64,000 bases of DNA from Progne subis subis (GCA_022316685.1 JAKJHU010000184.1:1-64000); one strand, 5' to 3'; counted from the stretch's first letter, positions 25,388 through 36,510 are shown. Notes: generated by a model not told the origin, from the letters alone. Made by a program: numbers and translations.

Positions 25388-25525
25388 CTGGAGAGTTTAG
25401 AAGCCGTGTGGATGTGTGGATGTGGCACTTGGGGACACGGGTCAGTGGGGGCCTGGGCAGTGCTGAGGGGATGGTTGGACTCGGTGGTCTTGGAGGGCTT
25501 TTCCAAGCTGAGCGATTCTGTGACC
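25388..25525 (+). mobile_element. CR1 LINE 3' fragment
   Basis: The sense-strand CR1 end gatggttggactcggtggtc...ttggagggcttttccaagctgagcgattctgtg is visible, close to the usual avian CR1 3' terminus ending in a degenerate attctgtg octamer. Confidence 0.8.
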
Positions 25526-26073
25526 GACGGACAGAGAAGGGTCTGTACCCTGTGAGAGTGCCGTGAGTGGGAATGCAATGGGGCTGAAGAGGGACTGGTG
25601 CTGTAAACTGACGTAAGGTTGTAAGCCTGGATTGCTGTCACACACAAGATGTAAGGTTATAAACCCATGCATTTCTCCTTTCCCAACCGCGGTTTGAAAA
25701 CCCAGCCTGAGGTTGCGACATTTTTTTTTTGCTGGGCTGACTGAGGTCAGGTTAGTGCCTGATCGAGTCCCTGCCACTCTCCACAGCTGGACAATACGCA
25801 GTGACAGGCAGTCCAAGCTCTGACTGTCACTGTTGTGGAGCACATGGATGCAGGGAATGCTACCTCTGAGCAGGGTGAAATGCTGGATGATCTTCTTCCA
25901 TTGCAGTTTCAACCCTGGCTTTATTCTGCTTAACTTTGCATTCATTTTTTTCTGTGAGATCAGTAGCTCAGACTACAAAAAAATGCAGAGGGCAGGAAGC
26001 AGGGCATGCTGCATGGCTCGTGGTACACTGTGTGCAGGAGGCAGCAAGATGAGGTTTCATTCCTCATGTAATT

Positions 26074-26186
26074 ACAGAATGGTTTGGGTTGGGGGAGTGC
26101 CTTAACATCATCTCATTCCACCCACATGCCATGGGCAGGGACACCCTCCACTAGACCAGCTGCTCCAAGTTCCAGCCAACCTTGTT
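26074..26186 (-). mobile_element. CR1 LINE 3' fragment
   Basis: The run acagaatggtttgggttggg, then catctcattccaccc, then ccatgggcagggacaccctccactagacc, is the complement of a CR1 3' end. Confidence 0.85.
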
Positions 26187-27629
26187 TACTGACACAATTA
26201 AGGAAGAAAAAGGCTAAGCCAGATGTTTGTTTGCCTAAGAAGGCTGTGAGTGGGGGGAAGGCAGGTGGTGCACAGCAAACCAGCAGTGGTGGGTGCTGCT
26301 GCAGGCTCTGGAGAGCGTTGGCAGTGCAGGGCCTGGTGTTGGGGTGAGGCACGAAGGGTGATCACTGCATGGGATTGATCCACGTGTGTCATTTGGCACC
26401 TCGTCCCCTGTCTGAGACAAGCCTTGTGCTGTCCCAACTGGTCCCTCTGACTGGAAGGGCTCTAATAAATTTGGCATATGGGCATTTCCATATTGCACCT
26501 GATGCTGCATGGTTCCTTTGGGTAAATCAGTCCACTGGTTTCCTTGATCTGGGAGTGCTGTGGGTTCAGGGAGGTTGCTGGGGTGGCTCCCTGGAGGGCA
26601 GGGGAGTGGCTCTGGCATGAGATGAGACATTGGTCTTTCAAGGTTAAGCACTGTGAACTCCCTCCCTAAGCCAAGGGTTACCTCAGGGCAGGAACAGAGC
26701 AGAGCCCAGGCTGTGGCTGCACGGCCACGCTCCAATATGGAGACCAGCATGGAAGGAGACTGAAAACCTTCCTTAAGTGCAACAAAATAAAACACCACTT
26801 TTGTGGTGGTTCCAGATCTGGCCCCATCTTCCTCCGTGCTGTCTGCCAGTGCCAGAGCTGTTCTGGGAGCTCCCTTTGCTCCTGGGGAGGGACAGGGCAG
26901 GAGAGGATTTGTCCTGCACCCCCCATCACTCAGCTGGGCCTTATCTTCCCATGCCACCTGAAACCTGGCTTCTGTACCTACGAAACCTGCTTCTGTACCT
27001 GTGTTTTCCCTCTCAGCCCCTGATAAAAGACCTGAGCTGTGCAAAAGGAGATGGTTTTGCTGGTCTGTGCCCAGCCCCGTGTGTCACTGTGCAGGAGCCC
27101 AGGGCCAGGCCACCCTCAGTGTCAGAATGGGCTCCCTGTCCCCTGCCCAGCTCCTGGCACTGGGCTCCAGGGCAGGTGGAGAGGCCACAGAGCTCTGTTC
27201 TCTCTTGGTTTGTTGGGGCAGGGTCAAGAGCATTGGGCTCTCACTGGCTGCTGTGCTGCAGAAGGACTGAGCAGAGAGAGCACAGATGGATTTTTAAAAT
27301 GCTTGAACAGTTTGGAGGTGCCCAGAACTTAAAGAAATGTCTGAAAGTTTGACTACGGGCAAACTTCATCTGTGTTTGGGCTGGTGGCACACGGTTCAGC
27401 TTTCAGCCTTCTGTGGTGTTTGCTGCTCTGCTCCTCCCAAGGATGCTGCAGCCCCACAGGGGCTTTGCCGATTTTGCTGTTGGAAGGACTTCAGCCAAAT
27501 AAATCCCCTCCATTTTAAACTGGAAAGATAAAACCTCTGTGTCCTAGGCTCCGCTTGAGCTTCTGTCTTGCAGAGGGGCAGGGCCGGGGCAGGCTGAGGG
27601 GCAGGGCAGGGGCGGGGGCTGGCAGACAG
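26187..27629. other. Intergenic, upstream of AADAC
   Basis: Only short or motif-free open frames. No promoter element can be named. Confidence 0.5.
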
Positions 27630-27842
27630 CTTCGGCGCGGGGCTGGGGCGGGCAGCGGGGCTCGGTGGGGGGCTGGAGCCGGCTTTGGTGCGGGGCTCGG
27701 TGCGGGGCTGGAGCTGGCTTTGGTGAGGAGTTTGGTGCGGGGCTCGGTGCGGGGCTCGGTGCGGAGCTGGCAGCTGGCTTTGGTGCGGGGCTCGGTGCGG
27801 GGCTCGGTGCGGGGCTCGGTGCGGGCTCGGTGCGGGGCTGGC
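27630..27842. repeat. G-rich minisatellite upstream of AADAC
   Basis: Units built on ggtgcggggctc, interspersed with ggagctggctttggtg, end about 215 bp before the AADAC start codon. Repeated GGGG runs give quadruplex potential on the plus strand. Confidence 0.85.
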
Positions 27843-28056
27843 CGGCTCGGCTGCTCCCGGCGGCCGCACGCCCTGCTAGGGGGAACGTGTTGTTTTGGAA
27901 GCTGCTCAGCGGAGTAACCTCTGCCCCGCGTCATACGACAAGAAATCACCTCCTGGCCAGGGACCCAAGCAAAACACGGGATTAACTTTGCCCTGTGCTG
28001 GCTTGCTGGGAGGCGGCGAGAGCTGCTCCAGCAGCGCCGGAGCGGAGCCTGCAAGG

Positions 28057-28194
28057 ATGGGGGCCAGGCTGCTGTGCTTGTGCATCCTCACAGCCCTCCT
28101 CGGCTACTACATCTACACCCCGATCCCCGAGGACATGGCCGAGCCCTGGACAGTGATGCTGGTCTCGGCTGTCCTGAGGACCGTGGGGCACCTG
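28057..28194 (+). CDS. AADAC: AADAC exon 1 (start, signal anchor)
   Basis: The ATG at 28057 sits in a good context (gcaaggATGG). Forty-six codons encode the membrane anchor and the [11 protein letters not shown] segment, ending at CACCTG|GTGAGG. The exon length equals that of human AADAC exon 1 as I recall it. Confidence 0.9.
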
Positions 28195-31100
28195 GTGAGG
28201 CGGTGCGGGCTCGGGGGCAGAGCTGCGGGCAGGGCAGGGCAGGGCAGGGCAGGGCAGGGCAGGGCAGGGCAGGGCAGGGGGGTTCCCGTGCCCCGGGGCT
28301 CACGGACACGGCGGTGCGTGTGTGTCCTGCTGCGTGTGTCACACGGGAACCGTGGTGCACTAACCCAGGGGCAGGAGCAGCTGGAGTGAAGCACCAAACC
28401 GGGACTGTGAGAGAAAGCAATGCAGGAAAGATTTGATCTTGCGGCCTTGAGAAAGGGCCGTCCCAGTATCGAATGGGATGTGGGGTGTGGCTGTGGTCGA
28501 CAGGCACAGACAAGCTTCTCCTGCTTTGCTGACCTGTGCAGATAAAGCACTGCTGCTACTCGAATCATTCCTGACTCCTGTGTGCCCAGCTCCCTCGGCA
28601 GCGCTGGGAGTCGGGGGAGGGAGATTACAGCAGCTCTCACATTCTGTTGATTTTTGTGGTTTCGTGGAAATCCACTGACAAAATAGGTCTGAAAACCTCA
28701 CCAAACAGCGTCTGTGCGAGACAGCCCTCGCTGGCAGGGAGTTCCTTTCTAGGGCTGTGCAGTGTGCAGGAGGAGGGAGGATGAGGAGTTGTTGTGTGTC
28801 AGGGACTCTTGGTTTGATGTCGGGGGCTGCGGTGGCGGAAGATGACAGCGGTGGGAAGGAAAGAAACTGCAGTCTGCAGTGTTGATGCGCTGCCTTGCTG
28901 CTTCCCCTCCTCGATCTCTGCTGGAGGGAGCCTGCAAGGAGGGCGGGCAGGGCAGCTCCTGCCCCGGGCACGCCCGGTGCCTGCCCGGTCACACCGTCAC
29001 CTCCGGCACCGCAGCACGGCGCCGCCCGCGGCCGCAGCGTCCTCTCTGTGCGAGGACGGCGTGTTTCCCCGGGAGAATGGGGCCGTGTCCGTGGTGCTGC
29101 TGTCCGCCAGCCCGCAGCAGCGGCGTGGAACCCCAATCCAAGGGGTGCACCCAGCCACAGCTCCCTGGAGCTGCACTAGCGCAAATTAGATTTGGGTGGC
29201 TCTGAATTGTCTGAAGTACATCCTGAACGGCTGCCCAGTCACTGGGCAGTGACTCGTGGTCACGCAGGGCAGGGCCGAGTTTGCACAGGGGATCCTGTTC
29301 TAGTCTGTCGTTGAGCAAACGGAGCACAGTGCCACCCTCGAGCATTCCTGAGCAGCAGAATCCTCTCTGAGCTCTCAAAAGGGTGTGCCAAGAGCGCTGT
29401 GACACGGCACACCTCCGTCCCCTTGGCTGTGGCAGGTCCTGGGGAGCCCCCAGCTCGGCGGCGCTGCTGGGTGTGCTCAGAGTCCCTCGTGCCCCCTCTT
29501 TGCAGATGGGAATGTCTCCCGTGCCTGCTGATGCTCATGTCCTGTGTCCATGTGCTGCCAAGAACAGCCTCTGAGAACAAACCTGACACTTGCTGTGCAA
29601 GTTTTCTTTAAGCCCAAAATCCCTCAGGTATTTCAAGAAGTGCCCCACGCCCTTGGTCTGAAACACCTGAAGAAAGCACAAAACACAACACAGAGATTTT
29701 GCTGTCACTGTGTGACATCCTTCCCTGCCCAGCCCAGCTCTGGGGAAGCACTGAACCCCAGACCTGGGCCCCACTCAGGAGCTGCCCATGTTGGGCTGAT
29801 GGGGAGCATCGCCCCAGCTGAACTGCTGGAAGCCGTGTGGGCACTGCCCCTGCCCGGGCACAGCCAGGTTTCGGAGGGTCTGTCCTTGTGTAGTGCTCCT
29901 CTGTGCAAGAGGGAGGAAGTGACTGGGGAAAATTCTTTCCAAAGCACAAGGATCCCAAACCCCAAAGTGGCTGGCTTTCCTGTTACCCCATAACACCCAA
30001 AAATCTCACACTGGGACAATGAGGGATTTTCAGATGAGGGCACCACTTCCTTTTGTTAATAATGGCCTGGAAACCACAGGCAGCAGCCCGGTGGTTTTCC
30101 ACAGTGTAAATTGTCCACTCGTGGAAAACACAGCTCTGAGAGCACTGGAAATCCTCAGTGCTGGGCTCAGGGAATTCCTCCCACCGAGGGGCTTTCACAG
30201 GCTCATTGGAGTCACAGCAGGACTCGCTTTGACTGAGATATTTGTTTTTTCAAGATGCTAATCCTTGGGGGGAAAGCAACAACTGAGAAATGTTTATGTA
30301 AACCGTGTCAATGTTGTGGCTAAAACGGCAGCTCTGGCACGTGGATGTGTTTGTTTGTTTTCACGGAGCTGATGGCAAGGACCCGTGTTTCCCTTTGCAG
30401 TGTGCCAGGGCCTGCCCACTCATCTCCATCCCAATTTCAGCAGGGCTTGGCAGGGCTCCTCCTGGCACCACCCGCTCTGAGCCTTCAGAGAGAGGTGACT
30501 CAAAAACGTGGTGACAATCACTGTCAAAGGCTGCCAGCAGGGGCTGGGCTGTGTGCTGCTCTGACTCCTGAAAAAGAGGGTTATATCATGGAATCTCAGA
30601 ATCATAGACTGGTTTGGGTTGGAAAAGATCTTAAATTTCACCTCATTCCACCCTCCTTCCAGGGTCAGGGACACCTTCCACTAGACCAGGTTGCTCAAAA
30701 CCTGGATATGTGTAGATGATGATGAAACAGTTGATTTAAATACAATTTTAAGAAAAATAAACACACCAGTCAGGGCCAGACTGTACGGCTGTGCACTGTC
30801 ACAGTCTGAGGGCTGGAGGTTACCCTATCACCAGGTGGTCAGTTCCACTGGGGGGGCTTCACATTCTTCCCGGGGACAATAAAGCGTCTCTTGGAAGCCA
30901 AACTTCAGACAGGTTCTGCACCAGGTTTGGCTATTTTCTTTCTGTTAAAACTCAAACTTGCTCTGAATTTCATCTGTTTTCACCTTCAGGTAACATGTAA
31001 GAACTTGGCTTTATTCCTTATTGTTTCAATTGTGATGTGACGAGGCTGGGGTGGGAAGAAGGTCATGGCCCATTGCCGGGGGTGGCAGTGGAGGAGCCAC

Positions 31101-34100
31101 GGTGCTGGTGCCAGCAGCAGGGCAGGAGCTACGGGTGGCTCTGCAGCGTTCCCTGGGCTCTCCCTGTGCCACACTGGTGCCAGCAGCAGGGCAGGAGCCA
31201 TAGTGGCTGTTGGTGGCTCTCTGTGGCTGTTGGTGGCTGTTTGGTGGCTGTTGGTGGCTCTCTGTGGCTGTTGGTGGCTGTTTGGTGGCTGTTGGTGGCT
31301 GTTCGGTGGCTGTTTGGTGACTGTTGGTGGCTGTTGGTGGCTCTCTGTGGCTGTTGGTGGCTCTCTGTGGCTGTTTGGTGGCTGTTGGTGGCTCTCTGTG
31401 GCACGATGCCCATGCTGATGCTGTGGGTCACTGTGCTGGACGCTGGGCCGTGGGGCTGACCCACGTAAACGCCGAGCAGGAGTGTGAGTGTGGCACAGAG
31501 CAGCAGCCTGGCTCTGGGCTGGGCTCTGGCCTTGCCGGGCTGCTGGTGGCAGCGTGAGCGTGTCACAGAGCGTTTCTGCACCGCCGGGTTCAGGGGTGCA
31601 CTGCCCTGCTGCACTGACCCCTGCAGCAGCCTCACATCCTACCGCAGCCTCACAGCTCTGTGCAGAGCACCAAATGGCCCCATGGAATTCAACCCGAGAG
31701 GAAGCGGGGCTGCGCTTGAGACCGTTTCCCTTGTCTTGTGCTGCAGTCGGAGGCGGCAGAGCTGCTGGGGCTGATGAACTACATGGAGGGCATGAGGCTG
31801 ATCACGGTCGCCGAGCTCGTGGCTCCCACGTCCGATGAGAACGTCACTGTGACAGACACGGAGCTCAGCAACGTCCCCGTCCGCCTGTTCCTGCCCAGGA
31901 GGGCACCTGGCGGGCTCAGGAGGGCCGTGCTCTACTTCCACGGCGGGGGGTGGTGCCTGGGAGACGCAGGTGAGCTGCTGCATTGCTGCCTGCTGCAACG
32001 CTGCCCGCTGCATCGCTGCCCTGGGTCTGTGGGAAAGATCTCAGCAGCCCCGTCAAATGCTGTCTTTTGTTTTGTGGGAGTTGCCGCAGGGACGGGCAGG
32101 GGGCTGGTGTGTCATGGGTTGCTGCCGAGAGGAGCAGACAGCTCTGGGTGTGTGTGTGTCCATCCCCAGGAGGAGCAGGCAGCTCTGGGTGTGTGTCCAT
32201 CCCAAGGAGGAGCAGGCAGCTCTGGGGGTGTGTGTGTCCATTCCCAGGAGGAGCAGGCAGCTCTGTGTGTGTGTCCATTCCCAGGAGGAGCAGACAGCTC
32301 TGGGTGTGTGTGTGTCCATCCCCAGGAGGAGCAGACAGCTCTGGGTGTGTGTGTGTCCATCCCCAGGAGGAGCAGACAGCTCTGGGGGTGTGTGTGTCCG
32401 TTCCCAGGAGGAGCAGGCAGCTCTGGGTGTGTGTGTGTGTCCATTCCCAGGAGGAGCAGGCAGCTCTGGGGGTGTGTGTGTCCATTCCCAGGAGGAGCAG
32501 GCAGCTCTGGGTGTGTGTGTGTGTCCGTTCCCAGGAGGAGCAGGCAGCTCTGGGTGTGTGTGTGTGTCCATTCCCAGGAGGAGCAGACAGCTCTGGGGGT
32601 GTGTGTGTCTGTTCCCAGGAGGAGCAGGCAGCTCTGGGTGTGTGTGTGTCCGTTCCCAGGAGGAACAGGCAGCTCTGGGTGTGTGTGTGTCCGTTCCCAG
32701 GAGGAACAGGCAGCTCTGGGGGTGTGTGTGTCCGTTCCCAGGAGGAGCAGGCAGCTCTGGGGGTGTGTGTGTCCATCCCCAGGAGGAGCAGACAGCTCTG
32801 GGTGTGTGTGTCCGTTCCCAGGAGGAGCAGACAGCTCTGGGGGTGTGTGTGTCTGTTCCCAGGAGGAACAGGCAGCTCTGGGGGTGTGTGTGTCTGTTCC
32901 CAGGAGGAACAGGCAGCTCTGGGGGTGTGTGTGTCTGTTCCCAGGAGGAGCAGGCAGCTCTGGGGGTGTGTGTGTCCATCCCCACACACTCTGGGCTTTC
33001 CTTTCAGGCATGCACGGCTACGACTTCATGTCACGGCGGATTGCAAATGAGCTAAATGCTGTCGTGGTGTCAGTCAAGTAAGAGATATTCTCCTTCCAGT
33101 TGGGATGAGGGTTTGGAGTAAATTAATCTGTTTCAATTAATCTGACTTTTCACTGTTTCTGTGTTTGGTCACGTGCTTTCCTGCCGACTTACAAACATTT
33201 GTGAACAGAGGCTGCCAGTGTGGCAGCAGAGAATTGTGGTTGGGGGCTATTTTGGCTTTATGAAAAAGGGTGGGTAATAAAGCGAATCCTCTGGGGCAGA
33301 CAGTCCCCACTTCTCTGGGCACAGAAACAAACATCCCTCAACAGGGAGGTGTCAGCAAGCCCTTCTCTTTATTAACAGCAGATACTGACACGCTTCTCTT
33401 GTCCCCACCAGCTACAGGTTGGCCCCTCCGCACCATTTCCCGGCCCAGTTTGAAGATGTGTACTCGGTGACCAAGTTCTTCCTGCAGAGCCAGGTGCTCT
33501 CCCAGTACGGGGTGGACCCTGCGCGGGTCTGCGTGGCCGGGGACAGCGCCGGGGGCAACCTGGCCGCGGCTGTGGCACAGCAGGTACAAGAATGGTCTAA
33601 AGCTCACAATCTGCATTTTGGTGGTTTCATGGCCACCAGGAGAAGCTCAGCTCGCAGCACATGCTGCTCTCGTGGCCTGTGCACACAGGATGTCACAGCC
33701 TGGGGATTGTCACAGGGCTCCGGGGATTGTGCCTGAGCCACTCAGCGGCACCGAGGAGCTTGAGTGACATCCAGATGTCTGTCCTCTAAAAAAGGCTCTC
33801 TGCCCTCTCGTTGGGGCATACAACCCTCTAAGCTTAAGCTCATGTTGACTGGTTTGATGTTTGGGAAGGGAATTTTAACTACTTGACTCGCAAAGATGTA
33901 AACAGCAGGGAAAACAAGCAGACAAAAAAACCCTCACTAAATGCGGCAGTGTCTGATCATACAGTTTGGTGCCTTTTGCACTTCTCTTTCAGCTTTACTG
34001 GATAAAGTCAGCATGATGTTGTTGCTCTCTTGAGAAGTCGTTTGGACCGTAATGAAACACTGGGAATGGTGGTGAATTTGCTGTGGATGCTGAAGGCGGA

Positions 34101-35261
34101 AGATGAGGGGGAAGATGGAAAATTTATTAGTGAAGAGGGGAAAAGGTTGACATAAATGTCAATGTTCAATTCATCACATTTTATTTGTTACATCTCTAAA
34201 ACGCAAAGAATTGCAATTGCTTGAGTTGTAACATCTCAGGGTTAAAAACCAAAGAGATGAACGTGCTCTAAATTGTGTGAAATGACAAGGGGACCCAGAG
34301 ACCTGAAAGTTTCACGATGTAAGAATAGAAATTTTCTGTAGCCATAGAAAATATTTTGTCAGTACTTCAGAAAGCATCAAAATTTCAAAAAGAGTATCTC
34401 CCAAAAATCATTATCCTTCGATATAAGAAGTAAAATGAAATTATATTTGATGTTTGACAATTTTTATTACAGCGTGCTGTTTCAGATGACTGCCTATAGA
34501 AGCAGAATATCTTTATCCTGGTTTTATTGATAATCTCATTTTGCTCATGTTGCAAAACACGCGTCTTTACTCTTTACCTCGGATGATCTGCCAGCGTGGG
34601 AGAATCGACAGCTTCACTGATTCTTTGCAATGGTTTCTGCTTTTTTCTACAGCTGCTGGAGGACCCTGAAGTGAAAACCAAGCTCAAAGCTCAAGTTCTG
34701 ATCTACCCAGCTCTGCAGGCGCTGGACCTGAACCTGCCATCCTACCAGGACAACGCCAACAAGCCGCTCTTGTCCAGGCCGCTGATGGTCCGGTTCTGGA
34801 GCGAGTATTTCACATCGGACCCCGCTCTCAGGGAGGCCATGGCCTCCAACAGGCACGTCCCGGCCGAGTCCAGCCACCTGCTGCAGTTTGTGGACTGGAG
34901 CCGCTGGCTGCCCGCCGAGATGCGGGGGTCCCACGCGTACCGCGGCCCGGCGGCGGGCGACGCGGAGCTGGCCCGGAGGTACCCGGGGCTCCTGGACCCG
35001 CGCGCGTCCCCGCTGCTGGCGGAGCGGGCCCGGCTGCGCGGCCTGCCCCCGGCCTACATCCTGACCTGCGAGCACGACGTGCTGCGCGACGACGGCGCCA
35101 TGTACGCGGCCCGGCTGCGCGCCGCCGGCGTGCCCGTCACACACCACCACGCCCGGGACGCCTACCACGGCGCCATGACCTTCCTCGTGTGGCCGCTCAA
35201 GCAGGCCCTGGGCCGTCGCCTGTTCGAGGCCTGCATGGAGTGGCTGCGGGAGAACCTGTGA
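28057..35261 (+). CDS. AADAC: Arylacetamide deacetylase family esterase (AADAC), complete, five exons
   Basis: The join 28057-28194, 31747-31969, 33008-33077, 33412-33583 and 34653-35261 gives 403 residues ending in TGA; human AADAC has 399. An uncleaved N-terminal signal anchor ([16 protein letters not shown]) is followed by [10 protein letters not shown]. The alpha/beta-hydrolase core has HGGGW at 111-115 (oxyanion hole), nucleophile Ser189 in GDSAGG, Asp343 in HDVLRDDG and His373 in YHGA, all at the human AADAC numbering. The family comprises ER-membrane, lumen-facing type II serine esterases that hydrolyse arylacetamides and acylglycerols. Mammals carry AADAC and AADACL2 at this locus; only one copy is visible here, so the choice between AADAC and an AADACL2-like name is by synteny and similarity. 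Confidence 0.9.
28225..28278. repeat. GGGCA pentanucleotide repeat in AADAC intron 1
   Basis: About ten uninterrupted gggca units begin some 30 bp after the exon 1 donor. Ten G-triplets in tandem are a strong candidate for a G-quadruplex in DNA and in the pre-mRNA. Confidence 0.9.
30591..30705 (-). mobile_element. CR1 LINE 3' fragment in AADAC intron 1
   Basis: The run agaatcatagactggtttgg, then gttggaaaagatctt, then cagggacaccttccactagaccaggttgctc, is a clear complement of the CR1 3' end. Confidence 0.92.
31199..31402. repeat. Composite ctgttggtgg repeat in AADAC intron 1
   Basis: Units ggctgttggtggctctctgt and ggctgtttggtggctgttgg alternate for about 200 bp, ending some 340 bp before exon 2. 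Confidence 0.88.
31747..31969 (+). CDS. AADAC: AADAC exon 2 (oxyanion-hole exon)
   Basis: The acceptor is ttgtgctgcag and the donor is GCAG|GTGAGC at 31970. The 223-nt exon encodes residues 47-120 plus the first base of codon 121. It includes [16 protein letters not shown], which matches the AADAC family closely, and the catalytic HGGGW loop. Confidence 0.92.
31970..33007 (+). other. AADAC intron 2
   Basis: This 1,038-bp intron runs from GTGAGC to ttcctttcag. More than 80 percent of it is one minisatellite (32128-32985), leaving only about 150 bp of unique sequence after the donor and about 20 bp before exon 3. Confidence 0.9.
32128..32985. repeat. 41-bp minisatellite, 21 copies, filling AADAC intron 2
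   Basis: The motif cagctctggg recurs 21 times with an average spacing of about 42 bp. Each unit has a short inverted repeat (CCCAGGAGGAGC ... GCTCTGGG) followed by a GT run of variable length, then tccattcccag or tccgttcccag. Unit length varies with the GT run. Open frames of up to 447 codons on plus and 357 on minus are by-products. Confidence 0.95.
33008..33077 (+). CDS. AADAC: AADAC exon 3
   Basis: The acceptor is ctttcag and the donor is TCAA|GTAAGAG at 33078. The 70-nt exon encodes [22 protein letters not shown] between split codons for Gly121 and Asn144, matching the family segment before the conserved NYRLAP. Confidence 0.9.
33078..33411 (+). other. AADAC intron 3
   Basis: A 334-bp intron from GTAAGAG to ccaccag with nothing distinctive in it. 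Confidence 0.85.
33412..33583 (+). CDS. AADAC: AADAC exon 4 (nucleophile exon)
   Basis: The acceptor is ccccaccag and the donor is CAGCAG|GTACAAG at 33584. The 172-nt exon begins [17 protein letters not shown] and ends [15 protein letters not shown]. Ser189 is the predicted nucleophile. Confidence 0.93.
33584..34652 (+). other. AADAC intron 4
   Basis: A 1,069-bp intron that is markedly AT-rich from about 33780, ending ttttttctacag. The contrast with the very GC-rich exon 5 that follows is sharp. No mobile element is recognised. Confidence 0.85.
34653..35261 (+). CDS. AADAC: AADAC exon 5 (terminal coding exon, Asp and His of the triad)
   Basis: It starts [12 protein letters not shown] after ttttctacag and stops at TGA 35259-35261. 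It encodes residues 202-403, including [43 protein letters not shown] (Asp343) and AYHGA (His373), and ends WLRENL as in mammalian AADAC. The region from about 34850 is extremely GC- and CpG-rich. The 261-codon minus-strand frame over this exon is antisense shadow. Confidence 0.93.
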   Translation: MLEDPEVKTKLKAQVLIYPALQALDLNLPSYQDNANKPLLSRPLMVRFWSEYFTSDPALREAMASNRHVPAESSHLLQFVDWSRWLPAEMRGSHAYRGPAAGDAELARRYPGLLDPRASPLLAERARLRGLPPAYILTCEHDVLRDDGAMYAARLRAAGVPVTHHHARDAYHGAMTFLVWPLKQALGRRLFEACMEWLRENL

Positions 35262-36510
35262 GCGGCAAACGGCGCCGTCCTCGCCCTCCTCACGGCCCCG
35301 GGTGCGGCCGGGGCGCAGGGGCCGTGCTGGATTCCGGCCGCCATCTCCGTCTCCCTTGTGATTCCCGCAGTGTTGGGGCTGGAGCGTTTCCCACCTTCTT
35401 GGGCAGGGAATCGGTCTGATCCTAACCCACACCTTCCTCCAGTGCTATCATCCGAACCTCAAACCCCCAGACTGCCAGGACTGCCCCGGGGTTCCTCTCC
35501 CCTCCGGGACTGGGTGTCTCCTCTGTGTCGCTGCTTCTTCCTTCGTGCCACGACACCTCCAGAGCGGGCTGTGTGCCCGAGGGCCGGCTCGCTGTGGGCA
35601 CACGGGACGCGCTCGGTGCCGGCTTTCTTCCTGTGCCCTTTGGCTTGTGGCAGGTGGCAGCAGGGCCCTGCTGCTGCCGGGGCTGATGGGGTGAACCGAG
35701 GCACCGGGAGGCTGCGGGAGGCTCGGGGCAGCCGCAGGGACCCGCGCATCGCAGGCTGGGCTGGGCTGGGCTGGGCTGGGCTGCGGCTCCTGCCCCGCAC
35801 GGCTTGAGGGAAGCACTTACAAACCCAGTGGGATGGCTGAAAAATTGTGCAAGTGTTTTGGGCTTTGTTTGTTTGTTTTGAGGGCTTTGTTTATTTGTTT
35901 TGTTTTGTTTTGTTTTGTTTTTTTCTTCCCTTAAAGCATGCATCCTTTTCCTTCTTCCTTTCTTTAATCCTTTAACTAGGAAAGAGTGAAACAAACTAGC
36001 ACTGGATATTCACTGGAAAAAGGAAGCTGTGAAGGTCCCAGCCTTACAATAGCACTGCTGCATGGTCTGCGCTCTACTTATCTCTAAAGTCATGTACTAG
36101 GTGTTCTAATTGTCCTTAAAATTGTTTATCAGATTTTACATAGGATTTCTTAAAAGTAGAATTAGCTTAGTAGCTTTATAGGCTTGAAAAAGAAACGTGC
36201 TTCAGCTGGGTGTGTGCAACAAATAACCTCTGAGTAAATGTTTTGTGTGATAAATATAAGCCCTAAAACTTTTGACTGAAGCTTGAACGCAGGGGTTGGT
36301 TGTTGGTTTAAGCAAATCAAACACTGAGCAGGTACTTCACGTATCCTGCTTTTCTTTTGCATAAAAGGCGCTGAATCTTCAATAATTCTGGGTTATTTTT
36401 CCTGAGTGTGCGCAGCCTGTTCAGATGGAACATGTACGGGATGATGGCTGTTTTCCATCTCTGTCAAGCTGGACATGAACATTAAACCTGTTTTTGGTGG
36501 CAGTGCAGTG
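35262..36510 (+). other. Probable AADAC 3' UTR
   Basis: Sequence between the stop codon and a candidate ATTAAA poly(A) signal at 36481-36486, which is followed by a GT-rich stretch. It contains a small ctggg repeat (35756-35783) and a gttttgtttt run (35890-35922). The true 3' end is unverified. Confidence 0.45.
36481..36486 (+). terminator. Candidate AADAC polyadenylation signal (ATTAAA)
   Basis: ATTAAA is followed within 30 bp by tgttttt and tgtgttttgtctc, a plausible downstream GU-rich element. It is chosen by position only. Confidence 0.35.

Larger units (their letters stand above)
28195..31746 (+). other. AADAC intron 1
   Basis: This 3,552-bp intron runs from GTGAGG to ttgtgctgcag. It holds the GGGCA repeat, a CpG-rich spot near 28950-29060, a CR1 fragment at 30591-30705 and a ggctgttggt-type repeat at 31199-31402. 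Confidence 0.85.

Noticed and set aside
31738..33081. 447-codon plus-strand frame through AADAC exon 2 and intron 2
   Set aside because: It reads through the 41-bp minisatellite. The conserved protein requires splicing at 31969 and 33008.
34647..35432. 261-codon minus-strand frame
   Set aside because: Antisense to AADAC exon 5, whose sense frame carries the catalytic residues.
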